From Paraburkholderia tagetis (GTDB lineage Bacteria > Pseudomonadota > Gammaproteobacteria > Burkholderiales > Burkholderiaceae): a stretch of DNA of 64,000 bases. Shown here piece by piece: positions 1 through 8,648 of the stretch; the first letter of the stretch is position 1; each line of letters begins with the position of its first letter. The stretch covers positions 62,001 to 126,000 of the forward strand of contig NZ_JAKLJA010000023.1 of assembly GCF_022213065.1 (NCBI RefSeq), read 5' to 3'. The notes beneath the pieces are model-generated. The model was not told where the DNA came from. It searched no databases and saw only the letters and a program-made list of their open reading frames with translations. Position numbers and translations under genes: made by a program.

Positions 1-1997
1 TCCAGGATCATGAATTCGTCGGCCTTGCGGCCCGTCTTCAGCGACTTGCGGATCAGCTCCTGCGTGGTCGGGTAGCTCGCCGGCAGCCAGAATTCGGCGA
101 TCACCGTCGCGAGCAGCCCGCCCTTCTTCTGCATCTGGTCCTTGAGGTACAGCAGGTGTGCGAGGACCGGCTCCGTGGCGGCATAGTCCTTCTTCAGGAA
201 GTCCGTGACGTCGAAACCGATGCGGCGCACGTCAGCGATGTTCGTCAGCGTGCTCGGCACGTTGTCCAGCGCCCAGGCGAATCGACCGTTAGTTGCGCCG
301 CACCACTGGCTCAGGCGCAGCCACAGGCTGTTTTCCTCGCCCGTGTCCGGAATCGACTCCAGCAGGCGACTGAAAGTCCTGTGCTCGATGTTCTCCAGCT
401 TCATCACCGTGTCGACGGCATGCTTGATCTGCCGCTGGTCGTCGGCGCTGAGCTTGCCGTTCTCGTCGCGGCAGCATGCGCCCACCAGGTCATACAGGTG
501 CGCGAGGTTGCGCTTCGTCTCGGGCAGGCCGAACGGCGCAAGACCCGTCGGCTCGCCTTCGCGCAGCGTGTAGTAGAGCGCGCCCATCTCCTCGAGGAAG
601 ATCCGCAGGCCCTGATCGAGGTCGAGCGCGAAGATCTTCGGGTCGAAACGCTCGAGGAACGCGAGCAGCATCGTTTCGAGCGTTGTCTTGCCCGTTCCCG
701 TCGAACCGAGAATCAGCGTGTGGCCGGCCACCTTCTCGCCGACGCTGTCTTCATCCAGGCGTGAAGCGTGGCAGTTCAGGCTGAACAGGCTCTTCGCGAC
801 CGTCTGCACGGGCATGAGTGCCGAGCCATCACCGAGCGGATTGCCGCGCGCCTTGCCGGCCGAATAGGTGTGCATCGAGAACGACGACGCGAGACTGCGG
901 GTCGACTTCGGCATCGGCCGTGGCTTCGTCCTGAATCCCGGCACCTGGCTCATGTACGTGAACGGCGCCGACGCCGTCGCCTTCACGAACTTGAAGCCGC
1001 AGTCGTTCAGCGCCCGGCTCGTCACGTACGCGCCGTTACTGATCGCCTTCTCCGGCGTGTCGCCATACACGATGAGCGCACCGTGATAGTCGCCGAAGGC
1101 AAGGTCGCGCCCGGCGATCAGCGCGACCGCCTGTTTCAGCTCGTCAATCTGGTGCTTCGCCTTGTCTTCGACCGAATTCAGGTTGTTGATCTGGTCTTCG
1201 ATCGCCTTCATCGCCTCAGCGGTGCTCAGACAGCCGAAGCTCTGCGTGAGGGTGAATTCGACCGGCAGCGACAGCAGCGGATTCGTCTGCCCCCAGCCTG
1301 CCTTCGGAAAATCCTTCAGGTCGTAGCAGACCGCGAAGCGCGTCGAGCGGTCGGTGCGTATCTCGACCGTGTCATAGTGGAAATGCAGGTGCGACGTCGG
1401 GATCAGCTCGCGTCCCGTCGCCTGCGTGACCGGCACACGTTCATCGATGCCGTTCACCAGCTCGCCGATGAACTGGTATGGCTCGGAGAACAGGATGCCG
1501 TTGTGCCCGTACGTTTCCAGCAGCTGCGGATCATAGGACACGAGGGCCTTCGTCAGCCCTTCGCCTAGTTCCTCGAGCTCGCGCACCGTTTCGTCCAGGT
1601 CATCGCCCTGAAGGATCACGGTGATGTAGAAACTGTTCTCGAAGTGGTCGTGCTTGCGGAATCGCTGCAGGTACTTGTCGACGGCCTGCTGGATGAACGG
1701 GTTGTAGAAACGGTACTCGTCTCCGAACGACACGCGCCGCCGGCGGAACGTGGTCCACAGCGACAGGCGGTTGCCCTTCTCCAGCGTCATCGCGGCCAGT
1801 TGACGGTTCCAGCTGTCGTAGCGGGCCTCGATCTCGCCGCGGCTGACCGATTCGAACGGCACGCCGTTCACGCGCAGCACCATCATGGCGCCGCCGCTGT
1901 CGATGCTCGTCGCACTGACCGACACCGGGCGACCGAAGCGCGGCAGCTTGTCCTCTGCGGCCGCGACGAGCCGGTTCAGCTCGTTGCTCACGCGCAT
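1..1997 (-). CDS. virB4: VirB4-type conjugation ATPase (partial, C-terminus beyond window start)
   Basis: This is the energising ATPase of a P-type type IV secretion system and acts at the inner membrane in pilus assembly and substrate transfer. About 665 codons are visible. The reading frame is open to the window edge, so the C-terminus with Walker B lies outside. Walker A (GSTGTGKT, about residues 431-438) is encoded at roughly 681-707 and is followed by the expected helix with ETMLLAFLERFDPK. The N-terminal third has the VirB4/CagE pattern. The ATG at 1997 overlaps the stop of the upstream small gene by 10 bases, which implies translational coupling. It is the last visible gene of a leftward operon virB1-virB2-virB3-small ORF-virB4. 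TrbE is the main alternative name; the gene order favours VirB4. Confidence 0.92.
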   Translation of the reverse strand, partial: MRVSNELNRLVAAAEDKLPRFGRPVSVSATSIDSGGAMMVLRVNGVPFESVSRGEIEARYDSWNRQLAAMTLEKGNRLSLWTTFRRRRVSFGDEYRFYNPFIQQAVDKYLQRFRKHDHFENSFYITVILQGDDLDETVRELEELGEGLTKALVSYDPQLLETYGHNGILFSEPYQFIGELVNGIDERVPVTQATGRELIPTSHLHFHYDTVEIRTDRSTRFAVCYDLKDFPKAGWGQTNPLLSLPVEFTLTQSFGCLSTAEAMKAIEDQINNLNSVEDKAKHQIDELKQAVALIAGRDLAFGDYHGALIVYGDTPEKAISNGAYVTSRALNDCGFKFVKATASAPFTYMSQVPGFRTKPRPMPKSTRSLASSFSMHTYSAGKARGNPLGDGSALMPVQTVAKSLFSLNCHASRLDEDSVGEKVAGHTLILGSTGTGKTTLETMLLAFLERFDPKIFALDLDQGLRIFLEEMGALYYTLREGEPTGLAPFGLPETKRNLAHLYDLVGACCRDENGKLSADDQRQIKHAVDTVMKLENIEHRTFSRLLESIPDTGEENSLWLRLSQWCGATNGRFAWALDNVPSTLTNIADVRRIGFDVTDFLKKDYAATEPVLAHLLYLKDQMQKKGGLLATVIAEFWLPASYPTTQELIRKSLKTGRKADEFMIL

Positions 1998-2200
1998 GGC
2001 TCGTCTCCCGCGCCCGGCGCATCGTCTGCCGGGTTGCCGCTGCCGCGCACAATCCGGAACTCCCGCTCCGTCAGGCGAAGCATGTCGTAAAAGACGTTGA
2101 AGGTGGTCTTGCCCGCGCCAGGGCGCACGTGAATTATCGTGTTACCCACCTTGGCCGGCCTTGCACCGTCGGCGGCCGGCATGCAATCGCGGTTACTCAT
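1988..2200 (-). CDS. Small conjugation-operon protein between virB3 and virB4
   Basis: This is a 70-residue protein of unknown function. The ATG at 2200 lies inside the 3' end of virB3 (8-base overlap) and its stop lies inside the start of virB4 (10-base overlap), so the three genes are tightly coupled. It has no membrane segment. The centre is the most ordered part (KVGNTIIHVRPGAGKTTFNV, then YDMLRLTEREFRIV). The PGAGKTT run resembles a P-loop, but the protein is far too short to be an ATPase. The same frame stays open upstream to 2383, but that extension lies wholly within virB3 and is unlikely to be used. The overlaps at both ends are the main argument that it is real. Confidence 0.6.
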   Translation of the reverse strand: MSNRDCMPAADGARPAKVGNTIIHVRPGAGKTTFNVFYDMLRLTEREFRIVRGSGNPADDAPGAGDEPCA

Positions 2201-2621
2201 CTTCGTCCTCCTGTGCGTGCGAGAGCAGGCTGTGACGCAGCGCCTCGAAGCGCTCCAGGTCCCGGCCGTGCGCAAACGCGCGGGTGTACACGGCCAGATC
2301 GCGCCCGTAGCGCATCGGCGCGAGCGTGCAGGTCTTGCCGAACACCGATACGCGCCGGCGGTCGAGCCAGCAGAGGAATTCAAGCCAGGTCAGGCGCAGC
2401 GCCTGATCATCGGTCTCGCAGACATGCCGGAAAAACAGGAAGACCGGCACGCCGGCCGAGCCGATCAGCAGGCCGCCGGGGCCCAGCACAAAGCCGCCGG
2501 TCATGCTGGCGATCAGCGATGCACAGCCGATGATCAGCGCCGGGAACATCGGCACGCCGCCGATCATCGCGATCCGGTTCAGGCCCGCGTAGGACGGGTA
2601 AAGCGTACGGTCGTCTTCCAT
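2193..2621 (-). CDS. virB3: VirB3-like T4SS inner-membrane protein
   Basis: This 142-residue protein belongs to the type IV secretion apparatus. VirB3 is a small inner-membrane protein that works with VirB4 in pilus biogenesis. The N-terminus has two hydrophobic stretches (about residues 17-40 and 44-64, IGGVPMFPALIIGCASLIAS and then GFVLGPGGLLIGSAGVPVFLFF) and a hydrophilic C-terminal half, which is the usual VirB3 plan with a somewhat long tail. It starts five bases after the virB2 stop and overlaps the next small gene. The assignment rests on topology, size and operon position rather than on a motif. Confidence 0.75.
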   Translation of the reverse strand: MEDDRTLYPSYAGLNRIAMIGGVPMFPALIIGCASLIASMTGGFVLGPGGLLIGSAGVPVFLFFRHVCETDDQALRLTWLEFLCWLDRRRVSVFGKTCTLAPMRYGRDLAVYTRAFAHGRDLERFEALRHSLLSHAQEDEDE

Positions 2622-2626
2622 GACGA

Positions 2627-2974
2627 TCAGCCGAAGAGGCCGAATGCCCAGCCGGCCAGCACGAGTGCCGAACCCACACCGGCCACCTTCGCAATGCCGC
2701 CGCCAAAGTCATGGATCCAGTCCGCCTTGTTGGTCCAGCACTGGATCCCGGTCCACAGCAGATACGAACCGGCGCAGATACCGCAAAAGCTGTAGAACCA
2801 CGTCGTGAAAGTGTTGGCGGCCTGCGTGCCCGCGGCCAGACCGCCACCCGCGCAGGCGGCGCGAGCGACCATCGACATCACCACGCCAGCCCCAATGCGG
2901 CGTGCATGCATGCTGCGCATGCGCAGCAAGGCCACGGCGCGGCCGGCCACGGTTTTGGGAAAGATCTTCTGCAT
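2627..2974 (-). CDS. virB2: VirB2-like conjugative pilin
   Basis: This is a 115-residue prepilin of the VirB2/TrbC type, processed and polymerised into the conjugative pilus. A long basic leader containing several Met and Arg residues (about 1-45) is followed by two membrane segments, TFTTWFYSFCGICAGSYLLW (about 55-74) and a Gly-rich one (about 90-113, IAKVAGVGSALVLAGWAFGL) running to the C-terminus. The ATG at 2974 has an upstream GGAG. It sits between virB1 (12-base gap) and virB3 (5-base gap), the canonical order. Sequence identity among pilins is low, so topology and context carry the call. Confidence 0.8.
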   Translation of the reverse strand: MQKIFPKTVAGRAVALLRMRSMHARRIGAGVVMSMVARAACAGGGLAAGTQAANTFTTWFYSFCGICAGSYLLWTGIQCWTNKADWIHDFGGGIAKVAGVGSALVLAGWAFGLFG

Positions 2975-2986
2975 CTGTATGCTCCG

Positions 2987-3646
2987 TTAAAAATCGCCCA
3001 GGGCGTCCCAGGCTGGGTGGTGATAGGCCTGCCGGGCATGGTCTGCCCCGGTGGCGGCACTGGATGAGTCATCGGCCCGGCGCACGCGAGCCGGGTGCGC
3101 TGCCGTGCGCGCAACCGGCGCCGCGCCATCCGGCACGACAGCGATCGGTGGGACGACCGTGGCGCTCGCACCGATATCGACCGCATTCGCAGCCACGCGC
3201 TGGACGTAACTCGTGCCCCCTTCGTCCGCCCTGAAGCCGCGCGTGAAATTGCCGCTGTAGTAGCAACTGAGCGCTGCACGCACGGCGTCCTGCGGCGCGC
3301 GGCCGCCGGCGGCTGCGCGGGTGTAGCAGCCGGAAAGGATGGCGCCGCCGGCGCGCAGGTTCGCACACGGGTCGAACACGGTTTCGCTGGTGAGGCCATA
3401 GACGCGCAGGTTCGCGCGGTTGACCTGTGCCAGGCCCATGCTGTAGTTCCAGCCAGCCGCCTCGAGCGCACGCGCGGTGGCGATGGCTTCGTCGCGGGTG
3501 CGCGGTTGCCGCACCAGTCGGCCGCCGACCACGCCGATTGCAAAGGGATTGAAGCCCGATTCTGTCTTGACCAGCGCCTGCAGGGTGGTGGGATAGACCG
3601 CAGGGGCGCACCGCTGCGCGAGCATCCCGAAGTCGACCGGCATCAT
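2987..3646 (-). CDS. virB1: VirB1-like lytic transglycosylase
   Basis: This 219-residue peptidoglycan-cleaving enzyme opens the wall for T4SS assembly. The SLT fold is clear: the catalytic Glu is residue 29 in LVKTESGFNPFAIGV, followed by YSMGLAQVNRANLRVYGL and later DPCANLRAGGAILSGC and ALSCYYSGN. I chose the ATG at 3646 because GGGGG lies five bases upstream; the frame stays open to 3739, but that would overlap the previous gene. No clear signal peptide follows the chosen start, unlike classical VirB1. The tail is Ala/Pro/His-rich and low in complexity. It is the first of the recognisable virB genes. Confidence 0.88.
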   Translation of the reverse strand: MMPVDFGMLAQRCAPAVYPTTLQALVKTESGFNPFAIGVVGGRLVRQPRTRDEAIATARALEAAGWNYSMGLAQVNRANLRVYGLTSETVFDPCANLRAGGAILSGCYTRAAAGGRAPQDAVRAALSCYYSGNFTRGFRADEGGTSYVQRVAANAVDIGASATVVPPIAVVPDGAAPVARTAAHPARVRRADDSSSAATGADHARQAYHHPAWDALGDF

Positions 3647-3683
3647 GACAACCCCCATGCATGCGGGGACGCGAGGTGCGTTT

Positions 3684-3977
3684 TCATGCGTCACCTCGTC
3701 CGCGCCAGGTCCGCTGCGCGGCGCCCTCTGCGACGGCAACCGCGATCGGGGGCAACTGGAGCGTCACCAGCACTACGGCCGCACCGGCCAGGGCCAGGGC
3801 GAGCGCCGCTGGCACCACGGCCAATAGCGATAGCCTCTGCACCCGCTGGGCAGCCCAGGGCACGTAGGACTCCAGAAACCACTGCATGCCACCGCAGCCC
3901 CACGCGATGAGCACGCCCAGCTGCATCAGGCCGACTCCGACCGGTTTCGCAAGGGGATGTCTAAATTGGTTGCGCAT
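3684..3977 (-). CDS. Small two-helix membrane protein upstream of virB1
   Basis: This is a 97-residue protein of unknown function with two probable membrane helices: about residues 13-35 (GVGLMQLGVLIAWGCGGMQW) and about 48-80 (LSLLAVVPAALALALAGAAV and onward). The ends are short and basic. It lies in the same direction as the virB genes, three bases after the stop of another small membrane protein and shortly before virB1, so it is probably the operon's leading part. I do not recognise the family; a role in conjugation or entry exclusion would be inference from position only. Confidence 0.55.
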   Translation of the reverse strand: MRNQFRHPLAKPVGVGLMQLGVLIAWGCGGMQWFLESYVPWAAQRVQRLSLLAVVPAALALALAGAAVVLVTLQLPPIAVAVAEGAAQRTWRGRGDA

Positions 3978-3980
3978 GGC

Positions 3981-4193
3981 TCACCAATCCTGGTTATCGC
4001 GCGGCCGGCCGCGCTGGTATGCCACATAGCCAATTGCAGCCCAGCCCAGACCCACGAGCGCGACAGCAATCAGATCGCGCAACGACGAGTGCCGCTGGAT
4101 CACCCAGTACGCGAAGCCAAGGAACGATGTCGACATCAGGAACAACAGCAGCGCGCATACGCCCTTTCGAATCCACCTGAAAACCCTGCCCAT
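3981..4193 (-). CDS. Small two-helix membrane protein
   Basis: This is a 70-residue protein of unknown function. It starts at an ATG with GGAGG eight bases upstream. It has a basic N-terminus (MGRVFRWIRKG) followed by a hydrophobic helix (about 12-32, CALLLFLMSTSFLGFAYWVI) and a second one (about 42-58, IAVALVGLGWAAIGYVAY), ending with a charged tail. It is followed after three bases by the next small membrane gene, so the two are probably co-translated. The reading frame extends further upstream, but the strong ribosome-binding site fixes this start. Confidence 0.6.
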   Translation of the reverse strand: MGRVFRWIRKGVCALLLFLMSTSFLGFAYWVIQRHSSLRDLIAVALVGLGWAAIGYVAYQRGRPRDNQDW

Positions 4194-4257
4194 AACGGTG
4201 TCCTCCGATCTGGTCAGATCCCACCGGCATACAGCCAGCCGGCGGTGCCCCTGCCTG

Positions 4258-4473
4258 CTACCCATCCTGTCCGGTCTCATACGCGCGGACGAAGCCGCGA
4301 GACAGCAACTCATGCTTCGGCTGGTCGAAGAAACAGCGCGTTGCCAACGAATCCGGCGTGTGAAACGCATGCGGGTAGGCGGCGCGCAGGATCTCGATTT
4401 GCGCGTCGATCGCAACGACACCCGCAAGCGATACTTTTCGTAGTGCTATCTTTTCCGCGTTACTCAATGACAT
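4258..4473 (-). CDS. Small soluble protein of the pre-virB cluster
   Basis: This is a 71-residue hypothetical protein preceded by a good GGAGG site (spacing about 8). It begins MSLSNAEKIALRKVSLAGVV and contains AIDAQIEILRAAYPHAFHTP. It has no membrane helix and one Cys. The helical N-terminal half resembles small conjugation-regulation proteins in general feel only. It is the first of three same-strand small genes leading into virB1. Confidence 0.55.
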   Translation of the reverse strand: MSLSNAEKIALRKVSLAGVVAIDAQIEILRAAYPHAFHTPDSLATRCFFDQPKHELLSRGFVRAYETGQDG

Positions 4474-4822
4474 GGCATTGTCCTCCGGGGAAAATCAATC
4501 AGTGACGGCTACCAAAGCCGTACAAGGGGAGCGGCGGGATCGTAGTGGGGTGGCGACGAGGCGACCCCGAAGTATTCAGGGCGGGATTTTGCTTGTTTTT
4601 GATGCTCTACCAGACACGCTTATGGGCCTGTCCGCTGAGAGCGTGCGCCGAAGGATCGGACGCGCGGGTAGCGCGGCCGCCACGGCAAGCGTGCGCAGGT
4701 TTACCTTGGTCGCACAATGGGACCAATGCGCTACAATCAGCGTAGCCATTCCGGTTTTCCTCAACAGTTGCTGCGTAATGGTCAGGTTGATACCGGTGCG
4801 TCAACACTGGTATCAACCGCTT
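4474..4822. other. 349-base gap between small leftward genes
   Basis: There is no convincing gene. Two short overlapping leftward frames (about 62 and 69 codons, 4576-4816) exist, but neither has a ribosome-binding site or a recognisable sequence. The stretch probably holds the promoter for the 4258-4473 gene and the virB operon behind it. Confidence 0.4.
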
Positions 4823-5137
4823 CTACCGCGACTCCAGAACAATCGACCCAATTTCCACGCTGATGCTTTTCGCGTCAGTGCAATACGTCAAGGCAGCCTC
4901 GATCGCCTTATCCAGCGCAAGCCATGTGCGCGTTGGGCCTCGCTGCGTTTGAATCTGGTGGATCTGCCGGGAATCGGTAAGCAACTCGATCTCCCATGCT
5001 TGGCCACTACCCAAAAAAATCCTGACCCGGTACGGCTCATCAAGCAGGCCACGCGCGATCTCTGCGAGCGTCACTCTCATCTCTGTTTCGGTCTGTTCGA
5101 TCAAAACAGGCTTTTTGCTGGATCGCGCGGAAGACAT
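4823..5137 (-). CDS. Hypothetical plasmid protein, about 104 residues
   Basis: I do not recognise the family. The chain begins MSSARSSKKPVLIEQTETEM and is a mixed alpha/beta soluble protein (VTLAEIARGLLDEPYRVRIF and then WEIELLTDSRQIHQIQTQRG). I placed the start at the ATG at 5137; the frame continues 12 codons upstream to a TTG, but that stretch is AT-rich and has no ribosome-binding site either. It lies downstream of an Arc-like regulator in the same direction, so the pair may be a small regulatory unit for the conjugation region. Confidence 0.6.
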   Translation of the reverse strand: MSSARSSKKPVLIEQTETEMRVTLAEIARGLLDEPYRVRIFLGSGQAWEIELLTDSRQIHQIQTQRGPTRTWLALDKAIEAALTYCTDAKSISVEIGSIVLESR

Positions 5138-5219
5138 CAATCTGAAATTATCAAATTCGAATTTTTTTATCAAAATCCATATTTGATTTTTTACACCTAA
5201 CAGAGGCCGGCGTCAAGTG

Positions 5220-5522
5220 TCAGACGAATAGACTTGCCCCATTTGCCGATCCTTCTGACAAACTCCGCAACACCGCGCCAATCATCGACGATTGATCCCG
5301 GCCCGAAGAATTGGCGTACGTCTCGGCTTGACTATCGTTCCGATACTTCCATAGTGCCTGAGTTGTCTCCCCCAGGCACCGCGCCTCCACTTCGGCCCTT
5401 CGAGCACGCAGCTCGACAATCAACTGTGCATTTTTCGACCTTTCCTCCACTTTCGCGCGCGCTGCTAACCATGCGTCCACATCGCTTGGCAGTCGATATT
5501 GCGAACGAACGATTCCATCCAT
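5220..5522 (-). CDS. Arc-like ribbon-helix-helix DNA-binding protein
   Basis: This 100-residue protein begins MDGIVRSQYRLPSDVDAWLA, the pattern of an Arc/MetJ-type ribbon-helix-helix: a beta strand with alternating residues, then two helices (DVDAWLAARAKVEERSKNAQ and LIVELRARRAEVEARCLG). Such proteins bind operators as dimers and often repress plasmid transfer or toxin genes. A GGAGG five bases before the ATG at 5522 decides the start over an ATG further upstream. It faces the same way as the virB region, so repression of that region is a reasonable guess that the sequence alone does not prove. Confidence 0.65.
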   Translation of the reverse strand: MDGIVRSQYRLPSDVDAWLAARAKVEERSKNAQLIVELRARRAEVEARCLGETTQALWKYRNDSQAETYANSSGRDQSSMIGAVLRSLSEGSANGASLFV

Positions 5523-6075
5523 CCCAACCTCCTGATGCGCCTCCAATTAACTAACCAGCCAACATGAAGCTGTCGGACCTCATGATCAACCCGGACTCAA
5601 CCAACTAGATCGAAGGGCCTTACAACTTTTTCGCGATACCGACAGTCCACGCGAATGGTCTGCGGCCTAGTCCAAAAAACATTAAGTTTGTTGCAAGCAG
5701 ATTTAAATGTTAAGCGTTGGGCGTGCGTCCTCATCCGGCTCACGTTGAAATAAAGCGCCACGAAGAAGAATTCGCCGTAAAGCCGGTCACGCAAGGCCCG
5801 TACTATGCATATGCGATCGAACCAAACACGCATACCCGGCGAGGTGTGCTCGACGCACCCTGAAAAATCGATGGCGAAGTTGCGTTACCTGGACGAAGGA
5901 ACCCATCGATCGGTACAAAGCTGGGAGATCTACTGACCGGCCACCGAGTCTTGATTCCCGTGAACACTAGCTGAGTGGTAGTTTAATGGCTCATTGATGG
6001 CCAAATCGCCACTCGATTTACCCCTTGTCAACACGGGTGATTTACGGTAAGCAGACGATGAAGTCTTCAAATTAC
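5523..6075. other. 553-base intergenic stretch
   Basis: No supported gene. A 78-codon leftward frame (5597-5833) lacks a ribosome-binding site and looks like chance. The stretch is lower in GC than its surroundings and separates the conjugation region from the signalling operon. It would carry the promoter of the Arc-like gene and the terminator of the luxR-type gene, but I see no clear hairpin followed by a T-run. Confidence 0.4.
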
Positions 6076-7089
6076 CTATTCTAGCAAGCCTTTTTCTGTC
6101 GCTATAGCCAGAGATTTGGTAATACTTGCCGATCCTAATTTTTTATCAATCTGGGCATAAATCCGATACACAGTCTTGGAGGATAGACCTAAGCTTGATG
6201 CCACATTTGCAGCTGACCCTCCAGCGCTGACAATGCGAAGCACCTCTATCTCCCGGGGTGTCAGCTTATAAATGGAAGCAGCTTCGTTGCGGATGTTTCG
6301 TACCTCCCAGCTCAACAGCTCAGTTGCAAGATCTCGCAACAAGAGCCGCTTTGGCGCCTCCAGCATTGTCTCAACTGCTGCCGCATTTGAACCCGCAATC
6401 TGGAGAACTCCGATCAGTCCTTTTCTGAGATGTACCGGGAATACTGCGACGTGGCCAAATCCATACTTCGGCGCATCGATCTGACTCCAATGGAGCTCGC
6501 TGACCTCGAGTTGTCTATCGGTGGCAGGAGACACACTACGCTTCGCATATTCGAGTACAGGGTCATTCATGTACCAGACGCGATGAATATATTTGTGCAT
6601 CCATCCCGGATGACAGCCTAACAGACATCTCTGATTGCTAATATCGTCTGTTTTCTCCTCGACGTGAATCCATCTATACAGAAAACTCGTGCCACCAACA
6701 TCCTGTATAACAGCGGCGACAAACTCATAGAGTTCGCTTTCATTAGCGCAATCCCGCACTCCATCGATATTCTGACGTCTCGTTACTGCACTTCCGGCTT
6801 CACCTCGAGTCACATCGGATTGCCCTAGTACGTTAGCCAATGTGTAGTATTGTGAGCGTAAGTGCTCTCCATAAGGATCGGCTGCGCAAAACTCTGCCAG
6901 CCGCGTATTTTTTTCAAATGCAAAGAGTTGGCTAAGTGTCATCCCGCCATACTGAGAAATCTCGTGCTCGAGTAACAGCGCGCTGGATCTTTCGCCGCGA
7001 CCCCATAACCGAAGATTCACCACATCGCGGGCAATTCTTACGTTTGCTTCGTACAAGACGGGGGCACGAGAGTCATTGGCTCGCGTCAT
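6076..7089 (-). CDS. LuxR-family regulator with autoinducer-binding-type domain (solo)
   Basis: This is a 337-residue transcription factor. The C-terminus (about 272-337) is a LuxR helix-turn-helix: LTPREIEVLRIVSAGGSAAN, then SLGLSSKTVYRIYAQIDKKL. The middle (about 115-255) has the autoinducer-binding layout, with GWMHKYIHRVWYMNDPVLEY giving the Trp, Tyr and Asp-Pro positions conserved in AHL receptors, then a later Trp and GFGHVAVFPVH. About 110 extra N-terminal residues precede it. No luxI-type synthase is in the window, so it is a solo here. Its ATG overlaps the stop of the GGDEF gene (ATGA), so it is translated with the membrane sensor and the cyclase. The ligand is unknown. Confidence 0.8.
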   Translation of the reverse strand: MTRANDSRAPVLYEANVRIARDVVNLRLWGRGERSSALLLEHEISQYGGMTLSQLFAFEKNTRLAEFCAADPYGEHLRSQYYTLANVLGQSDVTRGEAGSAVTRRQNIDGVRDCANESELYEFVAAVIQDVGGTSFLYRWIHVEEKTDDISNQRCLLGCHPGWMHKYIHRVWYMNDPVLEYAKRSVSPATDRQLEVSELHWSQIDAPKYGFGHVAVFPVHLRKGLIGVLQIAGSNAAAVETMLEAPKRLLLRDLATELLSWEVRNIRNEAASIYKLTPREIEVLRIVSAGGSAANVASSLGLSSKTVYRIYAQIDKKLGSASITKSLAIATEKGLLE

Positions 7090-8648
7090 CGATCCTGCTC
7101 TAGAGCGGCAGCGGTGATCACTGGCACAACTTCACCTTGCGCACTGATCCCTTGGTACTGACGTAACCAGGATAGCTGATCCACCCCGTCAACCCCGTCG
7201 ACAACTACTGACATTCCGAGGTTAAGCGCGACGTGGACAATTCCTTCAAAGACGATCAAGGTCGGGCGATCCTTTCGCGCGTCGCGCACCAACTTGCGAT
7301 CGATCTTGATTCCTGCAAACAATTGACTTGACAGCAGAGAAAGCGACGCAGCACGAGCGCCAAATGCTCCGACGATCACTTGGATACCTTCAGCTCGTAG
7401 CGCCTTCAGCCTCGTCTTGAGTAGCTCTCCTCCACCGTGGATTTCACCCTCAGCTAGCTCCATATGCAATGCAGTTGGATCGATATCAAAAACTCGCAGC
7501 CAACGCAAAGCCAATGAAGCGATATCTCCTTCTATTAATTGGGATAACGATACCTTAATTAAGAGATATTCGGGCGCGCGGCCGCGCGTGCGCCAAACAC
7601 TGAATTGCCGAAGCGCTGATTCCATCGCGACCGCGCCTATTTGCGGACCGAAGCCTGTACGCTCAGCGAACGGGAGAAATTCCTCTGCAGTCAGCAATCC
7701 TCTCTCTGGGTGTTGCCATTTTAAAATAGCCTCCACACCAGCCTCCCGCTGCGTCGCGGCGTCAACGATCACTTGATAATCAAACAAGAACTCCCCTTCA
7801 CGAATGGCATATTGCAGTTCCTGTTGCCGTTCGATTTCGTGCATTGCACGAGTCGAGAGGTCCATGGTGAAATGCCTGTAAGCACTGATACTGTCAACGC
7901 GGCGTGCGGATTTCGCCGAGTACATTGCTAAATCAGCCTGAGTGAGCAGATCAAACTCTGACGTCGCTTCGTCGTGCAGTGTTGCAATTCCCATGCTCAA
8001 GCAAACTACGTAACTATCCCCACGCAACCCAAACGCGATTTTGAATTCCTTAACAACTTCTTCAGCAATTTTTTGTGCAGTGTTCTGAGATTCGTCAGAA
8101 TCCACGACTATAGCGAACTCGTCCCCGCCAATTCTCGCTATGACGTTCGCAGCACCCGCGATTGCGGATAATCGTCTCGCAACACTCTTTAGCAATTCAT
8201 CGCCGTAGTTGTGCCCTAATAAATCGTTTATTTTTTTAAAATTATCTATATCCACGTAAATCAAAGAAAGCGTACCATATCGGCACAACCTTTCGATACG
8301 GGCCTTTAGTAGGGACATTAAGTAGTGTCGATTCGGTAGCCTGGTAAGGACATCAATCTCAGCGAGATATTTCATTTCACGCGCTAACCGACGCATCGTG
8401 GCCTCACTGGACACTAGCCTCCCAACTATCGCACTTATTACAAACGCGGAACCTACGAGTACACTAGTCAAGATCGATGCAAAGATTACATAGCGGTACG
8501 GGAACTGATGTACAGACTCAGTAGACGCCGAATAGGCGGCCTGAATCTGCACGTAAGCGAGCAACCAGGTTGAAATGGTTATGGCAAGAGTAGTCAACCA
8601 AATAGCCAACAACGGGCGAAATTGGGCGCCCCTTTCGACGCTGGCCAT
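7086..8648 (-). CDS. Membrane GGDEF protein with degenerate EAL domain
   Basis: This 520-residue protein has two N-terminal membrane helices (about 13-34 and 53-75), a GGDEF domain (DVLTRLPNR at 98-106; RIGGDEFAIV with GGDEF at 174-178) and a C-terminal EAL-like domain. The GGDEF signature is intact, so diguanylate cyclase activity (2 GTP to c-di-GMP) is likely. The RxxD inhibitory site is absent. The EAL domain looks inactive: EAL reads EAI, the Asn of the VN.S motif is Ser, the paired metal-binding Asp of DDFG reads GAFG, and the late Glu is Asp. It may act as a c-di-GMP or protein sensor. It shares one base (TGATG) with the upstream sensor gene and four with luxR. Confidence 0.9.
   Translation of the reverse strand: MASVERGAQFRPLLAIWLTTLAITISTWLLAYVQIQAAYSASTESVHQFPYRYVIFASILTSVLVGSAFVISAIVGRLVSSEATMRRLAREMKYLAEIDVLTRLPNRHYLMSLLKARIERLCRYGTLSLIYVDIDNFKKINDLLGHNYGDELLKSVARRLSAIAGAANVIARIGGDEFAIVVDSDESQNTAQKIAEEVVKEFKIAFGLRGDSYVVCLSMGIATLHDEATSEFDLLTQADLAMYSAKSARRVDSISAYRHFTMDLSTRAMHEIERQQELQYAIREGEFLFDYQVIVDAATQREAGVEAILKWQHPERGLLTAEEFLPFAERTGFGPQIGAVAMESALRQFSVWRTRGRAPEYLLIKVSLSQLIEGDIASLALRWLRVFDIDPTALHMELAEGEIHGGGELLKTRLKALRAEGIQVIVGAFGARAASLSLLSSQLFAGIKIDRKLVRDARKDRPTLIVFEGIVHVALNLGMSVVVDGVDGVDQLSWLRQYQGISAQGEVVPVITAAALEQDR

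Noticed and set aside
156..1568. Long rightward frames of 202 and 266 codons inside the first 1.6 kb
   Set aside because: They lie antisense to virB4 and give Arg/Leu/Ala-rich sequence with no motif, as expected on the opposite strand of GC-rich genes.
2711..3910. Rightward frames across virB1-virB2
   Set aside because: They are opposite to clearly identified genes and carry no recognisable domain.
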